DNA of 64,000 nucleotides from Lytechinus variegatus (lineage: Eukaryota; Echinodermata; Echinoidea; Temnopleuroida; Toxopneustidae). The notes below the pieces were generated by a model. The model was not told where the DNA came from, did not search any database, and was given only the letters and a program-made list of their open reading frames with translations. The DNA lies in NCBI RefSeq assembly GCF_018143015.1, contig NC_054746.1, positions 32,453,129 through 32,517,128 on the forward strand, read 5' to 3'. Of the stretch, positions 42,901 through 53,014 are shown piece by piece; position 1 is the first letter of the stretch; every line of letters begins with the position of its first letter. A program made the position numbers and the translations under genes.

Positions 42901-44069
42901 AAAACCTTGTTGGGTATAAGGTATGTGAAAATCAATATAAGATAAAACAGCAATGGCAAGATAGCTCAGCTTTGCAATGCAGCGGTCTTGTAACAGATAT
43001 AAATCTGAGTTGAATATCAGTGATTGATCTAGAGTTTACAAAGTAGAATATTCTAATCATTTGTGACTGTTATACTCTTCTACATTTATAGCACTCTTGC
43101 TTAATTAACATATGTAATAAATTAGTTTGGGTTTTTACTTACATATACTTAATTCATTTTATTGTGATGATAAGGACGTTGTTAGATGAATGGGATATTT
43201 GAAATTGTGCTTTTCTACAAGCCAACAATCGTGAAAATCAGTGAAATGGGTCAGTTTTAAATCTATTTCTCTTAAAATGTCATGGAAATATTTTTTCAAC
43301 AACGTAAAATGACTTATATTTGTAGATTTGACCATTTTGACATATTAACAAATTGTATTCCTGTATAAATCCTGCAAACTGAATGGATGTTGGAAGTTGC
43401 ATTTTCTGCCATACAAAAATATAGAAAGTCTACGAACCTTGTGCACTCTATAGAGTCTAGCCTCACTAATATGGCCACAGATGCAGGCACCCTTCATGTT
43501 ATGTGGCAAAATGGAGTGGGAAGCCATTGCTAGTAAAGTTTATACGGTCAAGAGATCTACCGGTATTCATTATAAAATGTGTAATTCCTCCATGCTAGTG
43601 AGCTATCAATGGTTCTGTGACTTTGGAGTGAAAAAGGAATGAAATAAGGGGAGTATTTCATGAAACAAATAGAGATTTACATTAACTAATTTGCTTTGAA
43701 CCAATCAGGTGCAATGCTTTCAGTAGCTTATAACAATGGTAAGTGAAAATCAAGAGGTTGTTTGTTTCATGAAATACTCTCAAGATTGAAAATTGCTCAT
43801 AAATAGTGGTTATGGTTAGTTTTAAAGAGGGAAGCTGGCCTTGGGATATGGCTGATCAATAGAGGATTTAGGATAACCTGATATAAATCAAGATTGGACT
43901 TTACATTTAGGGAAATTATCAAAATGATAACATCTGTTGTTTTCCTATAAATTTTTATTTACAGCTTGCCTATGCTGGGAGAGATGTTCTTGGAGTTCCT
44001 GCTGTTGGCACTGCAACCCTACACCAAGAAGAGGTCAGACAGATCATGGTTCGGACGTTTGATCGGTAG
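21922..44069 (+). CDS. DHTKD1: 2-oxoadipate dehydrogenase E1 subunit, mitochondrial
   Basis: Thiamine-diphosphate E1 of the 2-oxoadipate dehydrogenase complex (lysine/tryptophan breakdown, mitochondrial matrix). 21 exons: 21922-22141, 24526-24643, 25530-25600, 26958-27061, 27741-27848, 29307-29418, 30324-30485, 32200-32273, 33392-33541, 34236-34427, 35772-35963, 36836-37013, 38276-38337, 38573-38693, 39468-39607, 40006-40162, 40590-40792, 41463-41608, 42023-42186, 42835-42920, 43965-44069. All borders are GT/AG and phases agree: 2,865 nt, 954 residues (human about 919). The N-terminus is arginine-rich, a likely mitochondrial presequence, followed by DVYGFR. Motifs: [12 protein letters not shown] (exon 6), [10 protein letters not shown] (7), LIPNPSHLE (8), HGDAAF and [18 protein letters not shown] (9-10, cofactor site), [11 protein letters not shown] (11), [14 protein letters not shown] (14), [13 protein letters not shown] (15), [10 protein letters not shown] (16), [15 protein letters not shown] (17), [10 protein letters not shown] (18). 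No break was found. The exon 8 acceptor gives a Trp at the junction. Confidence 0.97.
23528..24000. mobile_element. MITE with GGCGGTTTC ends
   Basis: 473 bp flanked by TA on both sides; ends GGCGGTTTCAAACCGCCTCG and CGAGGCGGTCTGAAACCACC are inverted. The interior is GC-richer than its surroundings and has nested TACCTGGTATTTTC-type repeats. It lies in DHTKD1 intron 1. Confidence 0.75.
25647..26260. mobile_element. Copy of a ~395-bp TTAA-type MITE, split by another MITE
   Basis: Starts after TTAA (25643-25646) with AGGTAAAAGGAAT and shares ordered blocks with copies at 28624 and 37788 (GTCTGTAAAACCAAGGT, ATTGGATTCTGT, GATTGTTACCACAGCTG). It is interrupted at 25846-26116 by an unrelated element. 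Lies in DHTKD1 intron 3. Confidence 0.7.
25846..26116. mobile_element. MITE with GGGCCC-CTTACAAAGA ends, nested
   Basis: About 270 bp; left end GGGCCCCATCTTACAAAGAC and right end TCTTTGTAAGACCGGGCCC are inverted, with ATTAATCATAACTC sharing the inner repeat. It splits the TTAA-type MITE. Confidence 0.75.
28091..28152 (-). repeat. tRNA-like SINE fragment
   Basis: Minus strand shows GACTCAGTTGGCAGAGCG (box A-like), an anticodon-loop CTCACTA and GAGAGTTCAAATGCC (box B-like). Stems do not close, so it is not a working tRNA. Confidence 0.5.
28190..28438. repeat. GGGCCC-bounded repeat region
   Basis: Two related stretches end in TTGGCTGTTGGGCCCTGT and TTGGCTGCTGGGCCCTGT, followed by ACAAATGGGCC. 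It appears to be one or two worn non-autonomous elements in DHTKD1 intron 5. Confidence 0.5.
28624..29018. mobile_element. TTAA-type (piggyBac-like) MITE, best-preserved copy
   Basis: 395 bp between TTAA (28620-28623) and TTAA (29019-29022); ends AGGTGAATGCCAG and CTGGCATTTCTCT are inverted. It is in reverse orientation to the copy at 37788, with which it shares CCAGATCTAGATC-type and TTTCTTCCAGAATCC/GGATTCTGGAAGAAA blocks. Confidence 0.78.
29616..29782. repeat. Hairpin MITE, ACGGCGAGTCGAAAACAGCC family
   Basis: Near-perfect inverted repeat: CCATGGTCACATTTGTTCTA ... ACGGCGAGTCGAAAACAGCC on the left and its complement on the right, with a loop of about 60 bp. A related copy is at 49324-49477. 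Confidence 0.85.
29872..29960 (-). repeat. tRNA-derived SINE fragment
   Basis: Minus strand reads GGCGCGATAGCTCAGTCTGT (box A region) and CCAGGTTATATTCCC (worn box B), then GTGCGTTGGTGCCC, a pattern of tRNA-headed SINEs. Not a functional tRNA. Confidence 0.5.
30712..31528. mobile_element. mariner-like MITE with CAGTGCGTCCCAC ends
   Basis: 817 bp flanked by TA (30710-30711 and 31529-31530). Left end CAGTGCGTCCCACAAAAAAA; right end is its diverged complement. The inverted arms continue through TTATCATAACTTAATCACAA / TTGTGATTTAGTTATGATAA and further inward. No transposase frame. In DHTKD1 intron 7. Confidence 0.82.
34699..35534. mobile_element. MITE with GGGGAAGGCGGGGTAAGTTG ends
   Basis: About 836 bp with terminal inverted repeats GGGGAAGGCGGGGTAAGTTG and CAACTTACCCCGCCTTCCCC. 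Internal copies of GGGGCAAGTTG(A/T)GCC recur near 34710-34735 and 35330-35348. In DHTKD1 intron 10. Confidence 0.8.
37788..38187. mobile_element. TTAA-type MITE, third copy
   Basis: Follows TTAA (37784-37787), starts AGGTAAATGACAGTAGTTGCAG and shares long blocks with the copy at 28624 in inverse orientation. The right TTAA has decayed, so that edge is approximate. In DHTKD1 intron 12. Confidence 0.72.
40859..41070. repeat. Hairpin MITE, AGTGTAGTAGG family, copy 1
   Basis: Left arm AGTGTAGTAGGT ... TATCTTTCTTGGGC ... GGTCCTGAAAAGGACCACCC, then a smaller inner hairpin (TCGACAAGTGTGTTC), then the complementary right arm. In DHTKD1 intron 17. Confidence 0.85.
41246..41393. repeat. Hairpin MITE, AGTGTAGTAGG family, copy 2
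   Basis: A shorter relative of the previous hairpin, in the same intron about 180 bp on, lacking the inner TCGACAAGTG hairpin. Arms: AGTGTAGTAGGTTTCACAGT and its complement. Confidence 0.85.
42187..42520. repeat. Degenerate GGAT-rich simple repeat
   Basis: Loose tandem of ATGGATGGA/GAATGGA words in DHTKD1 intron 19. The long antisense frame across it is a by-product of the repeat. Confidence 0.7.
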
Positions 44070-44210
44070 TTTCTACTAAAGATCTTATTCAATATGAATG
44101 TAATGAAAACATGGGTGATATTACATTGATGTTATGACTTTGTATGTGTACAAGATGATCTTATTCTTAAACAAAGGTTCCTATTTTTAGCAGAGATGCC
44201 AACCTTGTAA

Positions 44211-44216
44211 AATAAA
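44211..44216 (+). promoter_or_regulatory. Candidate polyadenylation signal of DHTKD1
   Basis: AATAAA 142 bases after the DHTKD1 stop codon. It is the first canonical hexamer seen downstream; a longer 3' UTR cannot be excluded. Confidence 0.35.
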
Positions 44217-44727
44217 TTGAAGTATGCCTTTTTTATGGATTAAACAAAAGTATTTTTGGTGGTAAAACAGTATTTTTTCCACTTTGCTGCAATAGACATG
44301 TGCGAATTTGGAACAAAGCGTATATCATGAAACCTGCAGTATTTTCAATGAAAAGTAGTTTAAAATACTGCCAACGGGAGCAATTATCTTTCATGCTTTT
44401 AAGTTTCTCACCAAAATCTGTGCCATGTCTTTGAGCAAGAAGTCCACTCAGTATCTTTCCATGTGGCATTCCTGCATTCTGTATTGTTTTGTGTATGCTG
44501 AAAAGGGAGGATTAGAAGGAAAGAGAAGTCAAGTGGGATTGCCACTGAAATATGTAGTTCAGACTTTTGTCAAAGTACCTTTATGTTTGGTTAAGAACAT
44601 CTCATAATGCAAACACTTGATGCAAACGGACACACACTGCCATCACATGCTGAATATTACTATAGTGTCACTGTCATTATCAATTTTTTCAAGTTCATAG
44701 CATTGTAACTTTTTTGTAGAAACCCAG

Positions 44728-44880
44728 GGGCCTGTTGCATAAAACTTTTTACCAGAGAAAACTCAGCTATTTTTTACCTGAGTTTTTGCCCTGTGTTAAA
44801 GTCAATGGCAGAAATCAGACTAACCTTAGTTTTCAGTTTTACCGGAGTTTTCTCAGTTAAAAAGTTTTATGCAACAGGCT
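44728..44880. repeat. Hairpin MITE with GGGCCTGTTGCATAAAACTT ends
   Basis: Inverted arms CCTGTTGCATAAAACTTTTT and AAAAAGTTTTATGCAACAGG with continuing homology inward (GAGAAAACTCAG/TTTTCTC). Confidence 0.85.
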
Positions 44881-45931
44881 GCAGCTGTAACTTCAACAAA
44901 ATACTATTTTCTTATATATTTTCTCATCTGTTCCCTATTCATTCATGGAAGAGGATCGTGTGTATGTATATTTTGTTAAGTAAAAGGAAACTATGATCAT
45001 TATTTTTCTTATTATTTTTATTTTAGCTATTTTCCCATCAGGCCCTCAGTCTGACTTGGATTGTGCTTGTTTTTTTATGCAGTTTTGTATAATAGAGTAA
45101 AGTGAGAATTGTTCTGAGTGCTGTTAAGTTCCTACTTCTTTATCTGATATAGTCATCTTTTCTTCTTGGTAACATTATGAATTGTGAAACAGCATCTTCA
45201 TTGCATGACTGGTGTGCTATTTTTTGCAACTCATGTATTATGCTGCATGGCTGAAAAAATCATAGGTTATCATTAAATGTTTAGATTAAACCTATGAGTT
45301 CCTGATGTCTTGTCAAAAATGTCAGTTAACTTTTAGATGAATACTGACAGTTGTTAAATTCTACAGTATACCTGTATTCCAATTATTCTTGAATTCTGAA
45401 GAAAGATGTTCATCATGAAAAAAAATGCTGATCAAAGAAATAAAATAATGTATTCAAGAGAGTTCTAAGAAAACACATAATATTACAAGCCTAGAATATT
45501 TAGATTGACTCTACAAATATTTTTGCAAATAAACAAGATGATCACAAATTGTCTTTAATTAAATGTTATTAAAGTATTCTTTATACATGCCTGTTTTGTT
45601 AATTCTGAAGGTTACTCTCTGAAATATATATAGATAAGGATTCAATGATTAATTCAAATTACTTGTTGACATATATATGTACACTCATGACATGTTAATA
45701 ATATTGCTGAAGACTCTTCGCATTACCTAATCAACTGTGTGCAATATGATAAAAGGCATTAACTTTGAATTCAGAGTCTCAAAGCTGCTACTCATTACTA
45801 ATAGAAATTGGGTGTGGGTGGTATCTGTATTAAAACATTTGGTCATTATCAACGTAAATAACTGGTTTGGAGATATTAGTTGGTAAATACCTTCCTTCTC
45901 TTTAATATTGGCATAGTATATGGATGTAACT

Positions 45932-46042
45932 AGTGGCAGACCGTGACCTGGAAGAGACAAATCATTGGAGGGGCACAACATTGTTCACAAACAATACAGT
46001 GCCCCTCCAATCATTGTCTCCTCCGGGTCACGGTCCGCCACT
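45932..46042. repeat. Hairpin MITE, AGTGGCAGACCGTGACC family
   Basis: A 111-bp inverted repeat with arms AGTGGCAGACCGTGACCTGG and its complement; the inner arms pair through TTGGAGGGGCAC / GTGCCCCTCCAA. Confidence 0.85.
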
Positions 46043-49000
46043 GAAAGTAACAATATTATGACAATGTGGTGATGCATTGCTTTGAAATGTTGGATGAATG
46101 TAAACTTGACAAGTTCCAAATTGACCTGTGTTTGTTGAATAATTCAATATCTGACCAGGTGAGAACAAGATGCACAAATCCTTGCAAAAGAACATTTATA
46201 TAATATTGACTGGCTTTGAGAGAGATACCATATATATTTCCTGAAGTAGTCTCATAACGCTTGAGTATTGACGAAGGCAATATGGCCTATTGATCAAAAT
46301 ATAATGTGGTTTCTCCCGAAAATTAGAGCCAGCCATTATTATTATTACCTATAGGCCTGCAACTTAATGTGTAATTTAAGCTTTTATTTGCAGCAATTCA
46401 TGCCTTTTGCCAAGAACTACTGAATTAAGCTTTTTCGTGAGTCTGATGGTGTAATCCTGGCTAAGTAATTGTGACGTGAAGTTTGAACAGCACAGGTGTG
46501 CATCATGCATGGCGTGTAGATACACTTCACGTGTACAAGTCTTGAGCTTGGGTTTGATGAAATAGTAATACAGCTATTACGGATCGATAATTTACTACAT
46601 AGGTGCAATGGGAAAATGACAAATTAGCAAAGTAGGGTGTATGAATATTGTGGTCCCTAGTCATTAAGCTGATCCCTGGCCGGACCATTGTGATGTAATT
46701 TTTGTTGAGTTAATCAACCAGACAACCAAATGCACGTTTATATCTTGTCTCCAAAATGCCCCTATTAATAAGGTAATAATTTATATTCTCGTTAATTCAC
46801 CTCGGGTAGACAACAGTTTTTCTATAGTGCCAGTTGCCCCAGAAATTGCCAAAACTTATTATTTTTATGAAATGCAAAGAAAATGCAATAGGAGTATACA
46901 TGTGGAAGTTTAATTTCAATGAAATCTTTACATTATATTTATATGAATAAGGATGCTGAAAGCTAGTATTCCATATGTGGACTTTAATTCTTGTCAAGCC
47001 GAGGTATAATTATGAGAAATCCCCCAAAATCGACTCACAACTTTTACATACATGTATTTTCCTTATGCTGTATCTTAAATACCACCTCATCTCCAATGGC
47101 TAATCAAAAGTGAGCTATCATGTGGAGAGTCACAATTCAACTTTCATGGCAATCATTTTGGTTATCTCATTTGTCAGAAAAATGGGTCACCAATTGCGCA
47201 CTATGTTATATGCAACTCCAAAAACAACCCCGAGATTTCATGAACTTCTGTCCAGATTCAATATTCTGCTAATATCCACAATACAAGTATGTGTGCAATT
47301 AGCAGATATGAATTGTGTATTCTATATAAAGAATTTATATACCATGAATATACAGGTACTGTAGCTATGTACGCTGATGTGTGTGTATAAATTACTTTTG
47401 AAAATGTCATGGTATACGTGGTTTTTTTTTTAAATATCAGATTTGTTTTATTATCGTACAGTGTATGTTACATATCTGCTATAATTCATATTCATGGTAT
47501 TTCTACAAATTTATAGTACTGTTATGTTTTAGAATAAACTATACCTTGATTCAAAGTTTACAAGTATGTAGGCTATGAAAATTTTTGCAGAATTTTAGTT
47601 AAACCCTTATTGTATCATGTTTGTATCAACTGGAATTTTTTTTTTTTTGGGGGGGGGTAAATGTATTATACAAATACAAACAATACTGAAATCTGCTTTG
47701 CCCTTTGGTTGGTGAAATATGTAGGCTCTGTTGTGACCATTAGTGTAATGAAAATATAATTACATCACAGCTTTATATGGTATGTCCAAATTTTCTGACT
47801 CTAATGGGAAAGAGTCCCACTGCTTTAAGCTGTTATTGTTTTGTTTTTTGTTTTAGCTATTTGTGTACTTTGTCTTGACAAAAGTATAGGAGCTTATGCA
47901 ATTTCAGCTATTTTTATCTGATCACTCGCATTTGTGCGTAGACCACAAGTATGTATTAGTATTGAAATCTGCTTTTTCAAGGCTCTGAACAGGTAACACA
48001 ATCGCAGAGTGAAGAATAGACATAAATTCTACAGCATATATTTTAGTGTAGAAGCATTCAAGTGTTTCCCAGAAGTTCACCAAAATTATTTTCATGATTT
48101 ATCTAGTTGTCTTGTTTCCTCTTCTTACTGCCACCCCCCCCCCTGGCTATTTATTTTGACTCTCTTTCCTATGTACCCTATGGGCAATTCTGTAAAATAA
48201 GCAACCTTTTTGTACATCCGACTCCCATTTTTTTCAAGTTTTAATTCACTTCATAAACTGACCAAGTCATGATATTTTGAAAGCATTAGTCTGTCAAAAG
48301 AACCAGAAATCAGAGAGAAAATTTCATGAAGGTCCCACAAACATGGGGTCAAATGTACAGATTTTTGATAAAATTGCCCCTATGCTTTCCTCTACTATTA
48401 TAATTAATTGTATGTTTCATATTGCCATTCCTGTTGTACGTAGTTACTACATGTACTTTAATGGTGTTACATTGTATAATTATTTGTATTTCAGCCAGCT
48501 GCCAGTGATGATGCGTTCAATAGTTAGCATTATGAGCATTTGAATGAAGATACTTAAAATATTTCAATAAGTGAACTTTTAAAATTTCCAAAATTATTTT
48601 TCAATGGAGGAATATAGGTATTTATTTCATATAGCATGAAACATTTTCTTTTTCTTGCAATTGTGAATCTGCATCAAAGATCAGTTAATCTAGATTGAAG
48701 TATGAAGTAATATTCATGTACACAATCTTCATCGATCAGAAATGTATGAAGAGGAAATAAATACTAAAGATGAATATTTTATAATTAACCAAACAAGTCA
48801 ATCTCAATTTTTCCTTCTTTCTTGTACAAAATTACTTGTATATCATAATGGTTTGTTTCCTTGTGGGGAATAATAACATGTGGGCATGAGGTAACTTTCT
48901 CCTGAAAAACCATATTCAAAAGCAGTACAGGTAATAATCAGGCAAATGGTCAAATTTTCTTTTAATACCATACAAGACAAGTTCTCAGGGCCTCTAATTT

Positions 49001-49323
49001 AATGTAGACATTTTGGATTTCCCTAAACTTATCTGGAGTAGATATAATTACAATAAAGAATGTCTGCATGAGTAATCTTTTCTAAATTTCAAATTATGCC
49101 ATTGCATAAATAACATTTCAAAATAACAAAAGTACAAAAAAGAGATGGCCTTCGAATTTGAAGACAGTGTAGTTCTACTTCTGAGCATAGAACAAATTTA
49201 CTTTGGATTAAACTGTACCTCACATGGAAAGGGTAGGTACTAACTTTCTGCAAGCGCGGATCTCTTGAATGCTTTCCATTAGGCTCATAATGACAAGGTT
49301 CAGGAGCATGAATATTCACTGCC

Positions 49324-49477
49324 TTATACCTCAGTCACAATTGCTCTACAGCAGCCATACAGTGAGTCGAAAGCAGCCGTATTCAAACCACCTATGTGTA
49401 GCTATTACAAAAAAGTGTAAAAATGGTGTTTTTTACTCGCCGTGCAGCCACTGTAGAGCAAATGTAAATGAGGTATA
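49324..49477. repeat. Hairpin MITE, second copy of the 29616 family
   Basis: Shares the order of the 29616-29782 hairpin (GCTCTAC, GTGAGTCGAAAGCAGCCGT, TTCAAACCACCTAT, the complementary arm TACTCGCCGTGCAGCCACTG) but is more diverged. Confidence 0.78.
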
Positions 49478-50427
49478 AATCTCACTGAATTTTTATATGG
49501 CTCATAGTATAGTTGAAGATGTGCACTATACTAGTATTTAACATTTTAAAAGAGAAAAAAATGGCACATCAAATTTGCAGGTATAGGGCTACTTTTGAGC
49601 CCCCCCCCCCAAAAAAAATCTCCATTTCCATTGGGTTAAACACGAAACAGAGTTTAGGAAGGGAGAAATCACTATTATCTAGCATACTTTAGGAGGGAAA
49701 AACTATAATAGTCCTCCAAGGCTTTTGTGGCAGGTCAACTTGCTTGCTGACATGCCATCAAATATACATGCATATATATTACAATTCAATAACATCTGCT
49801 AATTAAGCAATTAACCATAAAATGAGACTTATGAAGTAAAATGACAAACACAATTCATCTCCACTTTTTACATACAAAATTTAATCATAAAGAAATTCAC
49901 AGTATTATCAATCAGAATGACAAAAAGTTACATCACAAGGTATATCAAACACCCTCCCTACAGAGTCTCTGGCAGAAAAGCAATTCACATCTTGGAAGGT
50001 ACAGTGACTTAGAAGTGGGAAAGGTCACAATGACTCCCGCATCTTCATATATAATGCAATGGCCGAGAATCAACAAAAATAGATTCCAATTGAATTTTTA
50101 AGAACTACCAAGTATTCCTGTGGGACTTGACTTCGTTCCTCATCATGGTAACATACTGTAGGATAACATCAACACTTTTATCAGACAAATTCCTTTGCTT
50201 TCGATTGACTTAATGGGAAATATATCTGACTGCTTCTATGTTAACTATCCCATCTTTTTCACATTTATCCAATAACGATGACTTGTTGGTGCTGAAAACT
50301 TTCATGAAATGGTTAACTCTGGAGTAAGCTGGAAAGGCCTGGCATCAAGAGAACACAGTGGCATCATGATCTCAGGTTGAATCTGACCACTAGTATTCAG
50401 GTAGGAGTACATTGGAATGGTTGAATT

Positions 50428-52116
50428 TCATCTACAGCCAGCTACACTGCCCTGGGATTCCAAAGATGGCTTATCAGATGATACAGGACTGTGTAACTGA
50501 AAAGTAAAATGGATAAATATTAATGGTTTATCATTAAATCCCTTTTTTATGGTCAGTAGCCAATGGCTTAAGTACACATCTTTACGTACAGTACATGAAA
50601 TGAAATGAATAATATACAAAATGCACAACAAAAACCTAATAAAAAGTAAAGATGAAGAAAGAATTACTGAAAAAGCCCCCTCCCCTTCCTGGTTCTGAAA
50701 ACCATGAGACACTTTTAATCATACATTCATTATTTGACCAGTAACAGTGCATCCATGTACTTCAATTTTTAAAAAAATATTTTAAAAACACTATTCCTAG
50801 ACATTAAGATAATTTTTCTTCACAGATTTTTTCTTTTCTCAAAATATATTAAGGAAACAAATTCTTTATACACAATTGATAAATCTGCATATGATGAATT
50901 TGTATGACATTTTATACTTGGATAGTCTTCTTAGAGATTTTTACTGCAAAATGGAATGTTGAAAACATATAAAACTCACTGCAGAAGCTATATTGGTCCA
51001 TGCCAAGGCTCGTTGAATTGTGTCATTTGTAGAAGGTGCCGTTTCCAAATTCCAATAGGTAAACTTGTCAAAACTTTGGGTTGCTTTTAAAGTACGATCC
51101 TTCATTGGAAGAGGATATGAATCAGGATAGAGTTTTAGAAAGACTAGATTTAAAAATTTGGTTTACAAAAGGTAAATAAAAAGAAATAAAATGATATTGA
51201 ATATTTTAAAAGTAATTGTATCATAATTTCTTCAACAATTTACTTGCATAATACTTGCTGATAGCAAGAAAAAAAAAACATTCCTTGAAAATTTGTGAGG
51301 ACTTTACCTGTCACAGCTATGCAGAGATAATGGGAGCATTTTGAACACAACAGTTTGGTTGAAAATGCAGTTTATACATGAAAATTATAAATATCCAGTG
51401 TGACAATAATTATCTAGTCATTCACCATTGGTTACATAAAATAAACCCTTCTAGTAATAAAGAATGCAAATCTTATTTCCACAAGTACTTGAAAGGCATG
51501 CTAAACTTACCTCATCTTCAGTGAAGGGTTTACTAGGCTCTTTCAGAATAACACCTATTAAATCAAGAGTCAAAATATAAAATAGGATTAAAACATATTC
51601 GTACCTAACAGCCAACTCTAAATAATCTGTTATACACCATCAAAGGACAAAATACAAAAACCAACGGTCCTCAAAGATTGTCTGTTTGTAAATGCAATAA
51701 TTTCTAATATCCTTAATACAGGAGCTTGTACTACAGAACTTGCCAAGAACAAATACCACTGCTATTAAATACAATTATCTTAATTTTCTTTCAGCACTTT
51801 TTCCTGACCAGTATCTTTACCATTCTTTAAGTATCAAGAACCTCCACTCTTGAAATGCAGCTCTATTGTGTAGATGGAATAGATTTGAAAAATAGTATAC
51901 TAACAAAGGTTTTTGTTTCTATTCCCCCATTTCATATGTAGGCAAACCGTCCAGTACCATTTATTGTTTTAATTGATGGGAAATTCCCAGTAAGATTCCT
52001 CAAAAAAAAAAAAACAATTGAGAGTAATAACATATCTTCTTGTTTACCTTTATATCCCTCAGGGATTGGAATCTCTTGACCTCTAAGGAGTCTCCCTCGG
52101 AATGATACCTGCTGAC
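50428..52116 (-). CDS. RNASEH2C: Ribonuclease H2 subunit C, C-terminal exons
   Basis: Non-catalytic subunit of the RNase H2 trimer, which removes ribonucleotides from DNA and degrades RNA:DNA hybrids in the nucleus. Four minus-strand exons: 52116-52048, 51554-51511, 51099-50980 and 50496-50428 (TGA), all GT/AG with matching phases, about 100 residues. The first exon reads QQVSFRGRLLRGQEIPIPEG, matching the SFRGR-LRG-E core of the human protein (164 residues); the next has VILKEPSKPFTEDE; the third has FDKFTYWNLETAPS and RALAWTNIASA, matching the F-x-x-F-T-x-W-x-L-E-T and W-x-x-(I/L)-A signature. The N-terminal 60 or so residues are missing and should lie beyond the retrotransposon to the right. 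The gene faces DHTKD1 tail-to-tail. Confidence 0.9.
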
Positions 52117-52859
52117 CTGAAAGATAATGTTGTTTTTATTTAATACTAAACACGCCTGCTGAAAAAGCAAATAAAATACTTTCTTTTTATATAATTTTAT
52201 TTACTTATTTCAAAATCTTTAATTTTTTTTTTTTTGGGGGGGCATAATGTTCAGAAGAGAACAGATATTATTCGAAAATGATCTTCCAAAATACTGTGAA
52301 GGAAACCCCCCTTCGTGAATAGGAAAATCTCATCTTAAAAGAGATATTTAGATTTCTAAAATGTCCTTTTCATCTGGAGTTTTGTTTGTTTACATAACGT
52401 AACTGAAAGCCATTATAGTCATTGAATGAAAGGTTAAGTGCCGGTGATCAGCTGTTTTTACTACGTGAACTGTGACCTGAATTCCAGAGAGACTGGTGAA
52501 TTTCTTTGGATTAATTGTTAGTGTGCGCGCATACGTGTTAGCGCAGAGGAATTGGTATATTTCTGCTGAGTCACGCCATAATCGCGTAGAGCCAGCAGTA
52601 CGATCTATTTATGGGACCGGTATGGTCTGTTATGAAATTTTATGAGCGTTAAATAGCTCTAAGTCAAATTTGAATCTTACCTTTTGTGTAAATTCCATGA
52701 AAGTTGATGACAGCACTAATTTATTGCTGGAATTTCTTCATTCATGTTTGGATACTGTTATTTTCCTTTATTCTGAGACGATTACCGGCAGTATTTTGAA
52801 CTTTTCCTTGGATCTTAAGCTCTGATGCGCGCATACGCGCACAGACGCACTATCTTGTG

Positions 52860-52972
52860 TATTTTAAAGTACTGAATTTGCATAGCATCCCGCCGCGTAA
52901 TGTTATGTGAATTGAGTGGTTTTTAAAGCACTAAAATTACATAACAACCCGCCGCGTAATGTAATGAGCTCA
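52860..52972 (+). promoter_or_regulatory. U3 direct repeats
   Basis: Two roughly 48-bp copies with core CCCGCCGCGTAATGT, each preceded by TTTTAAAG(T/C)ACT, begin near 52862 and 52921, about 40-140 bp before the TATA box. The position suits enhancer-like U3 repeats. A GCGCGCATACG palindromic stretch lies just upstream. Confidence 0.6.
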
Positions 52973-53006
52973 AAAATTGCCAAAATTCTGGGGGGGGGCA
53001 AAAGTC

Positions 53007-53014
53007 TATAAATA
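53007..53014 (+). promoter_or_regulatory. LTR TATA box
   Basis: TATAAATA following a G-run, with transcription expected to begin about 25-35 bp downstream. The same site is at 63211-63218 in the right LTR. Confidence 0.65.

Larger units (their letters stand above)
44881..50427. other. Intergenic space between DHTKD1 and RNASEH2C
   Basis: AT-rich sequence with no exon recognised on either strand. It holds two further hairpin MITEs, listed separately, and poly-C/poly-T runs (for example near 47640, 48125 and 49600). The 3' UTRs of the two convergent genes must lie at its edges. Confidence 0.5.
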
